IMG/VR virus record: IMGVR_UViG_3300042402_000726 | Location: 1-53,148 of that record | Length of the DNA stretch: 53,148 bases | Strand: one strand, 5' to 3' | Source: a virus | Part shown: positions 7,589-16,899 of the stretch, one piece after another | How positions within the stretch are numbered: position 1 is the stretch's first letter | How the letters are laid out: the number at the start of each line of letters is the position of its first letter | Program-made: the position numbers and the translations under genes | The notes under the pieces: generated by a model | Seen by the model: only the letters and a program-made list of their open reading frames with translations | Told to the model about the DNA's origin: nothing | Databases searched by the model: none

Positions 7589-9007
7589 TTATATAGATTG
7601 AGCTACTTTGTATGCACCAGCACCAGTACCGGCAACAGTCGCTAATTGCATCAATGGTGACGCATTGTATGTTCCACCCACCGTCGTTTGACTTCCAGTT
7701 TGACTTGTAGGCGTAATCGGAGCTAAACCACGCACTTGCGTACTGAGCCAATCCATTTGCTGTTTTGGATAATTAAGTGCCGTATTGTATTGGGTTTGCG
7801 CAGCATTAAGCTGTGACTGCATTTGACCTTGTTGCGCTTGACCAGCCGCTTCAAGTGCCGCAGTGTCAGCAGTTTGCATTTGCTGTTGTTTACCTAGTAA
7901 TGTTGCATAATCATTTAAAGCACCTTGTTGACGACTCAAATCTTGCGCCTCTGCGGTTTGCATATTTTGCGCAGCACCCAATCCAAATTGCTGTTGTTGC
8001 TGACCAGCCGCTGCCTGTTGATTAGCAATCGTTGCTAAGTTTTGCTGTTGTGCTGCGGTTAGTTGGCCTTGTGCTTGACCAAGGTTGATGTAATTTTGTT
8101 GCTCTGCACTAGCTAATTGACCTTGCGTTTGACCGATATTTTGATAGGCTTGTGCTTGCGTTGCTGCTAATTGACCAGCAGTTTGTGCAAGTTGCCCTTG
8201 TCGCGTTAAATCTGCTTGATTTGCACCCAATGCTTGTGTGTAACCTTGATTTGCTAACTGCGCTTGTTGTTGTTGCAAAGTTTGATTAGCATCCCGAACA
8301 GCGCGGCTACCAAATTCGCCCATACGAGAACTGCCAAATTGACCGGCTTTTGTAAACGAGTCAGAAACTTGAGGTAAAATGTTTTCTCTCAAATTACGAC
8401 CAGATTGCTGCGCCATTACATCCATAACATTAGTTTGATATGGATTCATGTAATTTGAAACGTCAGTGTATGCGTTTTTGCTTGCTGATGTTAAATAAGG
8501 ATTAGCATTTGTTGTAATGTCAGCAGCAGACGTTCCCGAATTTGTCAATGAAGTCATAGCGTTTGCGGTAGGCGAATACGATTCCGCAGAACTAAAATTA
8601 GTCGCTGCGTTAGTTAACGGACTAAGTCCAGCCGCTGTTTCCCAATTTGTTTCTGCATTATCTAAGCCAGTTTTGACTCTTGCTGAATCTAAATAATCTT
8701 GTTGGTTTAATCCTAAATTTGTTGCAGTTTCTGATGTAGACAAACCCGACATTGTATTTTGAGTGTCTAACAGTGGCTGGCTATAGAAACCTTGATTATC
8801 TTGTACCTTTTGATATGCCTGTTGTTGCAAAGGCGAAAGCTCTGCAACCGTTGGCAATTCATACGCTTGATATGGCGTATTGGCAATATTTTGCGCCCAT
8901 TGCACTTGGTTATAGATAGCATCCTGCATCCATTGAGGTGTTAAGTTTGTGCTTAACGTAGTTCCTTGTTTTGAGGTTTGAGGTGTTCCCTCGAAAATAC
9001 TTCCCAT
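7589..9007 (-). CDS. Gln/Ala-rich ejection or internal virion protein
   Basis: 472 residues. The N-terminal part (TPQWMQDAIYNQVQWAQ, then LSPLQQQAYQ) leads to a Ser/Thr/Asn-rich middle. Residues about 230-400 are dominated by Gln and Ala with a recurring block, GQxQGQLAxAxQQN (for example GQTQGQLASAEQQN and GQAQGQLTAAQQQN), expected to make a long helical coiled coil. The C-terminus is hydrophobic and glycine-rich (VAGTGAGAYKVAQSI). It shares one base with the upstream gene. The composition matches podovirus core or ejection proteins that form a channel; no enzyme motif is seen. Confidence 0.68.
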   Translation of the reverse strand: MGSIFEGTPQTSKQGTTLSTNLTPQWMQDAIYNQVQWAQNIANTPYQAYELPTVAELSPLQQQAYQKVQDNQGFYSQPLLDTQNTMSGLSTSETATNLGLNQQDYLDSARVKTGLDNAETNWETAAGLSPLTNAATNFSSAESYSPTANAMTSLTNSGTSAADITTNANPYLTSASKNAYTDVSNYMNPYQTNVMDVMAQQSGRNLRENILPQVSDSFTKAGQFGSSRMGEFGSRAVRDANQTLQQQQAQLANQGYTQALGANQADLTRQGQLAQTAGQLAATQAQAYQNIGQTQGQLASAEQQNYINLGQAQGQLTAAQQQNLATIANQQAAAGQQQQQFGLGAAQNMQTAEAQDLSRQQGALNDYATLLGKQQQMQTADTAALEAAGQAQQGQMQSQLNAAQTQYNTALNYPKQQMDWLSTQVRGLAPITPTSQTGSQTTVGGTYNASPLMQLATVAGTGAGAYKVAQSI

Positions 9008-11223
9008 TACATTGCTCCTCTTAAATAGGCTAATGGTGACTTAGCGTCCGGACTAATTTTTCCTCTTGCTAACGCTTTACCTTTTTGTGCGCGAATTTCA
9101 CGACGCATTTTGTCGAGCATTTGCGCTCCTGCTTTGTTTGATCCATCACCAAGCAACGCGACAGTTTCAGCGTCAATGACGTATTCACCGTCGGACAATT
9201 TTGCGTCAATTGTATCATCTCGACCAGATCCTGCTCCACGAGCAAATCTCGCTAATGGACCGCCCATCGCTTTTAAAACCACGTTGTATTGACCAGAAGC
9301 AATGGTTGGCCATGATTGCGCCATAAACTCTGGCAAGCTCATGTTTCTAGCAGTAGCGTTTTGTTGCATTTTATCCCAATCCCAAGCGACGTTTGGACGA
9401 TTGAAATACTCTTGCTGTTGCTTAGATAATTGCGCTACTGAGTCTTGAACAGGAGCAGGCGCATCTGAGAACATGGATTTACCAAGTGTACCCAGTGCCA
9501 ACGCACCACCGCCAATAAGTGCGGCTTTACCCCAATCAAAACCTTCTTTTTTAGCTTGATCAGTTGCTACTTGATCTGGACTTGTTCCTTGGTTATACAC
9601 GCCATTAGCATTGTTAGTGTAATTTGTAGGACCAGTAGGCGCATTAAGAACATTAATACCGTTTCCTTGATTGCCACTAATTTGAGCATAGCTTTCTGGA
9701 ATAAGTGTGTTAGACCCTAAAACATTTGACGGACTTAAATTATCAAATCCGTATTGTGTGAACGGTGCAGTTACAGCCGTGTTTGTCTGATTTCCTGCAA
9801 ACGTAGGCGTTCCAACCTGTCCTGGTGCTTGTGGAGCTTGATTATCAGTAAAGCTACCATAACCACCACTAGGCGCAGAAGAAGCATAAGTGTTTTGCGC
9901 TAAACCAAGTAAGCCAGAATTAGGTTGATTTGGCACCCAAGATTCTGCTCCGGTTGCAGGATCTGTCACATATTGACCACCACCTAATGAAGGAGAGTTG
10001 TTAGCTAATCCTAAACTTGCCGTATCATGCCATCTAATTTCGTTTGGTCCTTGCAAACTATTAATCGCCATGTCAGATGGTTTCATACCAATATCACTAA
10101 CATTAACTTGTTTACCCATATCAAGACTAAAGTTTTTATTTCCAGCATTAATATCGTTTAATTTTGCTTGATTTGCAGCGGATATTTCAGCAGGGGTTTG
10201 ATACTGCAAACCAGCCGCTAAACCAGCTAAACCACCAGAAATTGCAGCTTGTTTTGGTTTAAATCCAGCAGTCAATGCGTTACCAAAACCTTGACCAGCT
10301 CGATTTAATCCAAGTCCGATTGCAGAATCAGTCCCAATCCCACTTGCTGCATTAGCAATAGCACCACCAGCCGCACCAGTAGCACCACCAACTAATGCGC
10401 CTTTAAGAACATTTCCACCAGATATTCCAGCATTAGCCGCCCCAACACCCGCACCAATCAATCCACCGCCAAGCGCAGCTTGTCCAGCTTTACCAAGTCC
10501 AAGTCCAAGTGCGCTACTTGCTGAACCTCCTAATTGACCACCAAGACCACCACTTAACGCACCACCGACACCACCCATCAATGCGCCTTTCCAGCCACCG
10601 TTAATGGCACCAAGTCCAGCACCAAGCGTTGCCCCGCCTGCCATTGCAGCGGCAGGTCCAGTAAGACCAAAAAGCGTTGAGCCTACAGCCGTACCAATAC
10701 CAGGAATAAACATCAAGGCTGCTGGCAAAATGATTGATGTAAAAATTTTGAAAATACTTTTATATTCGTGCAAACCCGTGTTTGGGTTGATAGTTCCAGC
10801 ACCACCCATACGCTTTAACATTTCAGCTTCACGATGGTTAATATGCGCAAGCATATCGTCACCACCACGACCAGCGGCTTGCAATCGTCTTGCGGCAGTA
10901 ACTAAACCACCACCAGCGTAACCTTTCTTATTAAGATGATCTTGCAGTCCATACAATGCAATTAGAAGCGACACAATAAACACTACGTCATATTGTGGAG
11001 GCACCATATTTTCTTGAATCAATCCGTCTTTAATTGCTGACGCACGCACTTCTTCATATTTGTCTGGGTTTTGCAAAACAAACTCAAGCATTGCAATTGC
11101 ATCATCAAGATCTTCTGGCACAATTGGCATGCGCTCAACTTGCTTTTCCATTTGAGAAACGCCCTGTTGGAAACGCGGATCTTGCTGCGCCATTTGCATA
11201 ATTACATTTCTAATTTCGCTCAT
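9007..11223 (-). CDS. Glycine-zipper virion protein (tape-measure/ejection-like)
   Basis: 738 residues. The N-terminal 90 residues are helical with a hydrophobic FIVSLLIALYGL segment, followed by a GYAGGGLV motif and a HINHREAEMLKRMGG segment. Residues about 160-330 contain a hydrophobic IILPAALMFIPGIGTAVG stretch and a very long Gly/Ala zipper, typical of membrane-inserting ejection proteins. The C-terminus has the phrase KLSDGEYVIDAETVALLGD, which I recognise as frequent in environmental phage virion proteins of unknown function. It overlaps the GNAT gene by 4 bp. Delivery through the host envelope is inferred. Confidence 0.7.
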   Translation of the reverse strand: MSEIRNVIMQMAQQDPRFQQGVSQMEKQVERMPIVPEDLDDAIAMLEFVLQNPDKYEEVRASAIKDGLIQENMVPPQYDVVFIVSLLIALYGLQDHLNKKGYAGGGLVTAARRLQAAGRGGDDMLAHINHREAEMLKRMGGAGTINPNTGLHEYKSIFKIFTSIILPAALMFIPGIGTAVGSTLFGLTGPAAAMAGGATLGAGLGAINGGWKGALMGGVGGALSGGLGGQLGGSASSALGLGLGKAGQAALGGGLIGAGVGAANAGISGGNVLKGALVGGATGAAGGAIANAASGIGTDSAIGLGLNRAGQGFGNALTAGFKPKQAAISGGLAGLAAGLQYQTPAEISAANQAKLNDINAGNKNFSLDMGKQVNVSDIGMKPSDMAINSLQGPNEIRWHDTASLGLANNSPSLGGGQYVTDPATGAESWVPNQPNSGLLGLAQNTYASSAPSGGYGSFTDNQAPQAPGQVGTPTFAGNQTNTAVTAPFTQYGFDNLSPSNVLGSNTLIPESYAQISGNQGNGINVLNAPTGPTNYTNNANGVYNQGTSPDQVATDQAKKEGFDWGKAALIGGGALALGTLGKSMFSDAPAPVQDSVAQLSKQQQEYFNRPNVAWDWDKMQQNATARNMSLPEFMAQSWPTIASGQYNVVLKAMGGPLARFARGAGSGRDDTIDAKLSDGEYVIDAETVALLGDGSNKAGAQMLDKMRREIRAQKGKALARGKISPDAKSPLAYLRGAM

Positions 11224-11666
11224 TTTGTTTGTCCTCTAAACCATTTATGGCTGTAGTAATCTTCTTTTAAAAATCCGTAAATATGTAAATCATCATCATC
11301 TTCAAATGATTTACGCATGATGCCTTCAAGTTGAAAGCCAAAGTGTTCATTTAGCCGTTTGGCTTGCGTGTTCTTTCCGCGCAGAAGTCCTGTAACGCGA
11401 GCAACATGCAGTTTGTTAAAAATAAATCCAAAGATCTCGTTAAACATCACAATTGTTTCTCTTGGTCTAACTTTTTTGTTATCAATTGCAATGGTTAAAT
11501 CAATGTTGCGTGACGTAAAATTAGTCATAATCACAACGCAAACAAACTCACCTTCATTATTGACTGCTGAGAATGCACGAAAAAATTCGGGTGGATTATC
11601 AAGACCTAACCGTTCACGCGCCCATTCTTCGGCTTCGTCTTCAAGATCAAATCCGATGTATTTCAT
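11220..11666 (-). CDS. GNAT-family acetyltransferase-like protein
   Basis: 148 residues with a GNAT-like C-terminal half. FGFIFNKLHVARVTGLLRG forms a strand, then NTQAKRLNEHFGFQLEG resembles the acetyl-CoA pyrophosphate and helix region, then a final strand LHIYGFLKEDY. A canonical R/Q-x-x-G-x-G/A loop is not clear, so the active state is uncertain. Such small GNAT-like genes are common next to tail genes in podovirus genomes. It could acetylate a host target or act structurally. It is coupled by ATGA overlap to the ejection gene downstream. Confidence 0.75.
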   Translation of the reverse strand: MKYIGFDLEDEAEEWARERLGLDNPPEFFRAFSAVNNEGEFVCVVIMTNFTSRNIDLTIAIDNKKVRPRETIVMFNEIFGFIFNKLHVARVTGLLRGKNTQAKRLNEHFGFQLEGIMRKSFEDDDDLHIYGFLKEDYYSHKWFRGQTK

Positions 11667-11667
11667 A

Positions 11668-11901
11668 TTATTCTACCGTTTGACAAAAACGCTCTGCCCA
11701 CTCACGCCAGTCATCAAACTGATATGGGATCGGAAAGTTTTCTCTAAGCGTTAAATTGTTGACAAATTGCATGCCCCAGTTTTGCCAGTTGTTTTCGTCT
11801 TCAAGACGACCAAACGCACCGTATGGATCAAAATCCAATGCAATCTGATCTGCCCAATCGCGAAGCGTAAGATGTGTCGGGAGTGTGACTCTGATGCTCA
11901 T
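11668..11901 (-). CDS. Small hypothetical protein between tail hub and GNAT genes
   Basis: 77 residues, rich in aromatic and acidic residues (LTLRDWADQIALDFD, WQNWGMQFVNNL, DDWREWAERFCQ). It looks like a small helical protein, possibly a virion accessory. It overlaps the tail-hub gene end by 4 bp and is followed within 2 bp by the GNAT gene, so it is clearly in the operon. No domain is recognised. Confidence 0.65.
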   Translation of the reverse strand: MSIRVTLPTHLTLRDWADQIALDFDPYGAFGRLEDENNWQNWGMQFVNNLTLRENFPIPYQFDDWREWAERFCQTVE

Positions 11902-14060
11902 GAAATCACCGTGTTGTCGCCCATTGACACATGTCCAATAATTTGACCCATTTGATAATCACCGTACACCTCATTTGATTCAAATCTGACGCGAAGCTCA
12001 CGACGTTGCTCTTTAAGCATAACAATCTGCTCCCAAGGTTCTTGCGCAGTTTCTGGGAACGTAAAAGTTGTTCCAAACACTTCTGGCGCACGAGCGTTAG
12101 ATCTTCCTGTGACTTGAACGGTCATTGCGCCACTTTGTACAAAGTCTGGTTCAATGCGTGTAATACGCATGAATTCGTTGTTACCTTGTGCTACCGCAGA
12201 AAGATCCGCAGTTTCAAAATAAGATCTAATTGGATTGATAACTTGACCATCAATTTCATCAACACCTTGTTCTTGAACCCATACGCGATATGCAAAACTT
12301 CCACCAGATAAATTTGTGGTTGTTGTTGTTATTGTTGTTGAAGTCACTGAAATAACAAAACCATTAGCGTAAGGACCTTCTGTATTGGATTCAACAGTAA
12401 TAACAGGATTACCGCTAACAGTGGAAACCGTTGCAATGTAATCTGGTGTAGACGTATAAAGATTTATAGCATTAGCAACATTATTTGCTGTAATAAGCAA
12501 ACTGGTGTCATACGGAACAGCCGCAGAAATAATAGCAACACCGTTAATAGTGATTGTATTTACTGATCCAGAACTGCCGCCAGTTAATGTAATGGTTCCA
12601 GACGCGCCTACTGCATTTAATCCAGCAACTGCACCAGCTAAAATAGGCGCAGCAAATGAGTTGTTAAATGATCCAGCAGCGCGTCCGTTTTCAGGAAGCT
12701 CTGTGTCATACCATGTGTTTTCACGCACGTTGTAGATAACCGCATGTGTGCATTCTGTTGCGTCTTCTCGTGGATAACACCACCAGATTTCGCCATAACG
12801 AGGAACTTTAAATGCAAATACTTTTGAGCGATTCCTAGGTTGTAATCCATCAAAGAAATAATTTAAATTTAATGTGTTTGGCACTTCACGCACCACACCG
12901 TTGAACATCAAGAAACGATCAACACCTGCCCAAAAGAAAACACCATCGTAATCAACAATGCAATTTTCTGAAATAATAGATGTGTCTGTTGCTACCACGT
13001 CAAATTGAAATACTGTTGCGCCACCAGTAAACGTAGCACGAATGACCGCATCGTATGCCCAAAACAAACCAGCAGGAGCAGTTCCACTACCAGCTCTCAG
13101 TGGTAATCCTTTGATAATCTTTTGACCCCACACACGCGCAAGACCTGCACCACTACTAAAATCCGTTAAATTAGTTGGTTCACCAGCAACACTCCAGCCA
13201 ATGATTCCGTCTGTGCCGTAATAAAAAAGATAAGGATGAAGCGACACAATACCGCCTGTGGCGTTTGCGTCGGGTGGTAATCCAATATATTGAAGTTGAC
13301 CGGTGCCAAGCACTTCTCCAAAGAAAATATAACCACCAGTATCATTAGAAATGGAATTTAAATTTTGTGAAACGTGCGCAAGTAAATAATTTTGATTGGT
13401 TGATGAATCATATTGATAATCAAACATCCACATATTGAGTGCGTTTGGCAATTGTGACGCAAGAAACCCACCGTTCATATCACCAGAAACTGCAACAAGT
13501 GTTGTTGTGACGGTTACAATCGGCAAATTATTTACCGTAGGTCCAGCAGTTGTCGCTGTAATATTAATGATACCGCCAGCAGAAGCTGTTGCTGTGTATC
13601 CAGCCGCATGAGCGGTAATATTAGCCGCTACCGATGTTGCAGTTGCTGTTAGACTAGTTACATAAGAAACAGGCGCAGACATAGCGTTAACGCCATTTAT
13701 GGTGATGCTATCAACTGACCCGGATGATCCACTTGTTAATGTGACTCTGCCGGTTGCATATGAATTTGCTGGTGTTCTGTTTGCAACAACAGAGCTATTT
13801 CCTGTTGAATCAATCGTAAAACGTTCTAAATAATTTTGACTTCCGCTGTGACAGTAGATGTAATTCATCTGCGTAAAGTTACTAAAACCACGACTGATTT
13901 CTGTCAGATATTTTTGTGTAGATTTGTACCCACCAATTTTACGAGGTAATCCACGTTGCCAACGAACCCATTGACCGTCGGTATAATTATTCCCATCAAA
14001 CTTGGTGCCGTCGCGTTTAATTCCTGCATCTGACTTTAATACAATCGTTTTTTCTGGCAT
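11898..14060 (-). CDS. Tail hub / P22 gp10-like protein with two inserted beta domains
   Basis: 720 residues beginning MPEKTIVLKSDAGIKRDGTKFDGNNY, WVRWQRGLPRKIGGYK, the start typical of podovirus tail-hub or stabilisation proteins that sit below the portal. Two copies of a roughly 90-residue insertion, TLTSGSSGSVDSITINGV near residue 105 and TLTGGSSGSVNTITINGV near 485, are Ser/Thr/Val-rich and predicted beta. Both run to a TTTxxxxSG(D/G) end. The remainder contains Trp- and Tyr-rich beta segments consistent with a propeller-like body. It sits between the 399-residue fibre-like protein and the small 77-residue protein. Confidence 0.75.
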   Translation of the reverse strand: MPEKTIVLKSDAGIKRDGTKFDGNNYTDGQWVRWQRGLPRKIGGYKSTQKYLTEISRGFSNFTQMNYIYCHSGSQNYLERFTIDSTGNSSVVANRTPANSYATGRVTLTSGSSGSVDSITINGVNAMSAPVSYVTSLTATATSVAANITAHAAGYTATASAGGIINITATTAGPTVNNLPIVTVTTTLVAVSGDMNGGFLASQLPNALNMWMFDYQYDSSTNQNYLLAHVSQNLNSISNDTGGYIFFGEVLGTGQLQYIGLPPDANATGGIVSLHPYLFYYGTDGIIGWSVAGEPTNLTDFSSGAGLARVWGQKIIKGLPLRAGSGTAPAGLFWAYDAVIRATFTGGATVFQFDVVATDTSIISENCIVDYDGVFFWAGVDRFLMFNGVVREVPNTLNLNYFFDGLQPRNRSKVFAFKVPRYGEIWWCYPREDATECTHAVIYNVRENTWYDTELPENGRAAGSFNNSFAAPILAGAVAGLNAVGASGTITLTGGSSGSVNTITINGVAIISAAVPYDTSLLITANNVANAINLYTSTPDYIATVSTVSGNPVITVESNTEGPYANGFVISVTSTTITTTTTNLSGGSFAYRVWVQEQGVDEIDGQVINPIRSYFETADLSAVAQGNNEFMRITRIEPDFVQSGAMTVQVTGRSNARAPEVFGTTFTFPETAQEPWEQIVMLKEQRRELRVRFESNEVYGDYQMGQIIGHVSMGDNTVIS

Positions 14061-15259
14061 TAGTATGTCCCACCATTAATAGACCCAAGTGGAGCGATTC
14101 CTAAAACTGACCAAATTGCGGCTGCGTTTGCCGCTGTAAACACGCCAATACCAACCGAAGTGCCACCAAGATTAATTAATGCAGAACCTGCGGTTGTTGC
14201 TCCTGTACCTCCTTGCGACACTGAGATTGGGTATGAAACACCAAAAGTATCAGCACGAAGCACATCAGTACCGTCGCTATAAAGAATAGCACGCTCGCCA
14301 GTTGTTATGGCAACGCCTAAACCAGACGGTGTTTTTACCGTAAATGTGTACGACCCTGTCGTTTGATTATCTATCCAGTATTGCTGAACCGTTGCGGGCA
14401 CAATAATGACGCGATTACCGGTAAGAACACCGGTAAACCGGTATGAAATACGATTTAATTCTGTTCCGGTAAGCGTATAATTCCCTGTTCCAGCAACTGC
14501 AATAACTGTGTAATCAAATGCAAAAGTAGCTGATTGACCAAAGCCAATGGTGTAACAATTTACACCGTCACTGGCGATGATCGCAGATTCTCCTGGTTGA
14601 AAACTAATACCACTTGTTCCATCAAGTAAAGTTAAACCCACAGGATCAGCTAAAATTGCACCAGTTCCAGAATTACGCAAATAAATAAACCAATTATTAC
14701 CCACCACCGCTGGATCTGGCAGTGATAATGTTCCTGCCGCACCTGTCCAATTAAACATTTTTGCACGGTCAGTAGAAGCCGCAGTGTAATTTGAGTTAAA
14801 TTCTGTAATAGGAACCGATTGAGAAAGCAACGATCCAACAGCAATAATGCCTGTTCCGGCTAACGCAGATGCATTAGCCACTGATACGCTTGCACCATAC
14901 TGCAATGACACCCATGTGCCTGCTGTTGTCGTATTATTAGTTAGATAAACTTGCCAAAGCGTTCCAGCAGTAACAACGACAATTTGCGTACCGTTAGCGT
15001 TTTTTACTGTAATTGATTGCGCACCCACGTTATTAAACAGTATGGTTTCACCTGTTCCTGCTTTTGCTGCGTCTGGTAAAAATATACTTAACCCAGCGGT
15101 TGCTGATGAAATGTTGATAATTCGCGTGGCAAGATTATTACTAGCAGAGGTTTCAGTTGGCCAGCTTAACGTAACATCAACCGTAAGCGTTAACGCGCTG
15201 TAGCTTATTTCGCTTGGATAAATGTTTGCGCCACCGAAGACTTCGGTATATGTTGTCAT
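14060..15259 (-). CDS. Tail fibre / virion surface protein
   Basis: 399 residues, starting MTTYTEVFGGANIYPSEISY. Nearly all low-complexity beta sequence rich in Thr, Ser, Gly, Ala and Val, with repeats of the type GTGETILFNNVG and GTWVSLQYG. The C-terminus contains VSQGGTGATTAGSALINLGG, a phrase widely found in phage fibres, and ends GSINGGTY, echoing GINGGTF at the end of the 557-residue fibre protein. It overlaps both neighbours by one base. Receptor binding or capsid decoration is inferred; no hydrolase motif is seen. Confidence 0.72.
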   Translation of the reverse strand: MTTYTEVFGGANIYPSEISYSALTLTVDVTLSWPTETSASNNLATRIINISSATAGLSIFLPDAAKAGTGETILFNNVGAQSITVKNANGTQIVVVTAGTLWQVYLTNNTTTAGTWVSLQYGASVSVANASALAGTGIIAVGSLLSQSVPITEFNSNYTAASTDRAKMFNWTGAAGTLSLPDPAVVGNNWFIYLRNSGTGAILADPVGLTLLDGTSGISFQPGESAIIASDGVNCYTIGFGQSATFAFDYTVIAVAGTGNYTLTGTELNRISYRFTGVLTGNRVIIVPATVQQYWIDNQTTGSYTFTVKTPSGLGVAITTGERAILYSDGTDVLRADTFGVSYPISVSQGGTGATTAGSALINLGGTSVGIGVFTAANAAAIWSVLGIAPLGSINGGTY

Positions 15260-15891
15260 TATGCTTCACTCCGGTTCGCTGTGCGATCCATGATACGTTT
15301 AAGATCTTCACCATTCAATGCTTGTGCTGCACGATCATAAATGCCTTGCCAGACTTGCACTCGCTCATCATTTTTAAGGAATGGTGTTGCTTCAAGCAGT
15401 GTGGCATACAAAAGAACGTCTGGCGCATATTCGGTAAGCCAGTTTGTTTGAAAGTCATCACCTAGAAAACGCACTTGTTCATAGAATAAAATTTCTAATG
15501 TTTGCGAAGTTGCGGGCGTAGGTGCAATTATCCAGTGTTGATAATCGTAGTCGGCATAATACGATGGCGTTCCAGTTTCAGCAGGATCTGGCCAGTAATT
15601 TTTGATGTATTCATAAGCACGCGCAAAAATAGGCGTACCGTCAACAGTCATGCTAACAGTGTCACGCCATCTATCTGGCTTCATGTAGACATTAACACCA
15701 GACGCGAGCGGTGTTGTGACTGCGCGAATAAAACCTTCAATTTTAAGTTCACGCGCAATACGACGCTCACCCATTGTGATGAGTCTAGGAAGTTGATCGT
15801 AGACAATTTGATCGCTTTCTTGCGTAAAACCACGCTCTAGGTAACGTCTAACGTCTACGAGCAAAGAGTCGTAGGTCATGCTGTAGCTCAT
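15259..15891 (-). CDS. Head-tail adaptor-like protein
   Basis: 210 residues. The N-terminus (YDSLLVDVRRYLERGF, QLPRLITMGERRIARELKIEGF) and later WLTEYAPDVLLYATLLEATPFLKNDERVQVW, then IYDRAAQALNGED, match the helical adaptor proteins that connect portal and tail hub in podoviruses. The gene order, adaptor then fibre-like protein then hub, fits. A sigma70-like promoter lies 60 bp upstream at 15951-15979, suggesting this gene can start its own transcript. Confidence 0.78.
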   Translation of the reverse strand: MSYSMTYDSLLVDVRRYLERGFTQESDQIVYDQLPRLITMGERRIARELKIEGFIRAVTTPLASGVNVYMKPDRWRDTVSMTVDGTPIFARAYEYIKNYWPDPAETGTPSYYADYDYQHWIIAPTPATSQTLEILFYEQVRFLGDDFQTNWLTEYAPDVLLYATLLEATPFLKNDERVQVWQGIYDRAAQALNGEDLKRIMDRTANRSEA

Positions 15892-15950
15892 AAATACTCC
15901 GTATGTTTTGTCGTATTAGCCGCTGATTCAGCATGCACCTGTATTATTGA

Positions 15951-15979
15951 ATTATACTTTTAAATGAATGTAAAAACAA
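15951..15979 (-). promoter_or_regulatory. Predicted sigma70 promoter before the adaptor gene
   Basis: On the minus strand TTGTTT (15979-15974) is followed after 17 bp by a consensus TATAAT (15956-15951), 60 bp upstream of the adaptor start. The region 15892-15984 between the endolysin and adaptor genes has no other gene, only a short inverted repeat around GCTGATTCAGC. Confidence 0.5.
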
Positions 15980-15984
15980 AAATG

Positions 15985-16338
15985 TTATCCATTCCAGCGA
16001 GCAATCTTACCATCACGAACATCAATATGCGTAAAAGAATTGTAGCGTCCAAGACCTTTGCAATCGTCATCAAAATGCTTCATGAGATATTCTTGCACTT
16101 CTTTGGGCGGTACGTCTTTTACTTTAATGTCGGCTGCGTTACCTAAGACGTGCTGACTATGCTTTGCACCTCCCACTTTCGTGTTGTGTGCTTTGCATCT
16201 TCTACCGCTCATAATAGTAATAGGTTTGCCAAATGATTCTCTAATGCGGTTAAGTAGCTCTACGAGCTTAGGGTTTACTTCTTTTTCACCGCACCCGCAG
16301 TGGCACTCAAATTCTTCCGGTTTAAAATAGGTACTCAT
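15985..16338 (-). CDS. Peptidase M15-type endolysin
   Basis: 117 residues from the ATG at 16338 (an upstream in-frame start at 16368 overlaps the holin gene). The M15 zinc-peptidase pattern is visible: YFKPEEFECHCGCG at the start, SGRRCKAHNTKVGGAKHSQH, then LGNAADIK containing the metal-binding Asp, and FTHIDVRDG with the second conserved His. These enzymes cleave peptide cross-links in peptidoglycan at the end of infection. It is short, consisting of the catalytic domain only, with no separate wall-binding domain, as is usual for phages of Gram-negative hosts. It is next to a holin-like gene. Confidence 0.9.
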   Translation of the reverse strand: MSTYFKPEEFECHCGCGEKEVNPKLVELLNRIRESFGKPITIMSGRRCKAHNTKVGGAKHSQHVLGNAADIKVKDVPPKEVQEYLMKHFDDDCKGLGRYNSFTHIDVRDGKIARWNG

Positions 16339-16339
16339 A

Positions 16340-16528
16340 TTATTTACTTTCTGATGCAAACAGTCCAATCATACCAAACACTACACCTGCCGCAGTCAAA
16401 CCATCATGGATAGGACCTTCCTCAATGTTCATACCAGCCATCGTAGCTAATGCCGCAACACTTGCATAGGTAGAAGGCTCTTTTAATCTTGCTTGTAAAT
16501 AGTTCCACGCTTTAAGAATTTTGTTCAT
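16340..16528 (-). CDS. Holin-like small membrane protein
   Basis: 62 residues. A basic amphipathic N-terminus (ILKAWNYLQARLKEPSTY) is followed by a small-residue hydrophobic segment (ASVAALATMAGM) and a second one (GLTAAGVVFGMIGLFA). One or two membrane passes and immediate adjacency to the M15 endolysin argue for a holin that releases or times lysis. It is inferred from size and context, since holins lack a common motif. It overlaps the cupin gene by 4 bp. Confidence 0.72.
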   Translation of the reverse strand: MNKILKAWNYLQARLKEPSTYASVAALATMAGMNIEEGPIHDGLTAAGVVFGMIGLFASESK

Positions 16529-16899
16529 TTGTCAATCCTCTTAATGTTTTCCCAATACCCTTCATTTCTAGCACTGGCTGATTCTGGGTCATGTTGCTCA
16601 CCGTAAATATCTTCAATTGGCTCACCGTCCATATTGCGTAGCGCGTAAACACAGTAATAAACCGTACCATCCTCAACTGCTGTGAGTTTGTGTTGATGTT
16701 CTTTGCGAATAACAATAAATGTTGGTGCAGTAAATTCTTTAGGCTCATGACCTTCAATTTCAACAGATACTTTACCAGACACAAGCAATGTCACATGGTC
16801 AAATTTATGCTCATGCCCACCATGCGTTTCACCAGCAAGTTCTAAGACGTTTTGCTTAACCCAGATATTACCAAAATAACCTAGTTCAGCAGTTTTCAT
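16525..16899 (-). CDS. Cupin-domain protein
   Basis: 124 residues from the ATG at 16899, which overlaps the upstream stop as ATGA. The single cupin fold is indicated by GGHEHKFDHVTLLVSGKVSVE (metal-binding His pair and conserved G) and later FIVIRKEHQHKLTA. It continues with a C-terminal extension unlike the minimal fold. Phage cupins are of unknown role; a carbohydrate- or metal-binding accessory is possible. It sits between virion genes and the lysis pair. Confidence 0.82.
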   Translation of the reverse strand: MKTAELGYFGNIWVKQNVLELAGETHGGHEHKFDHVTLLVSGKVSVEIEGHEPKEFTAPTFIVIRKEHQHKLTAVEDGTVYYCVYALRNMDGEPIEDIYGEQHDPESASARNEGYWENIKRIDK

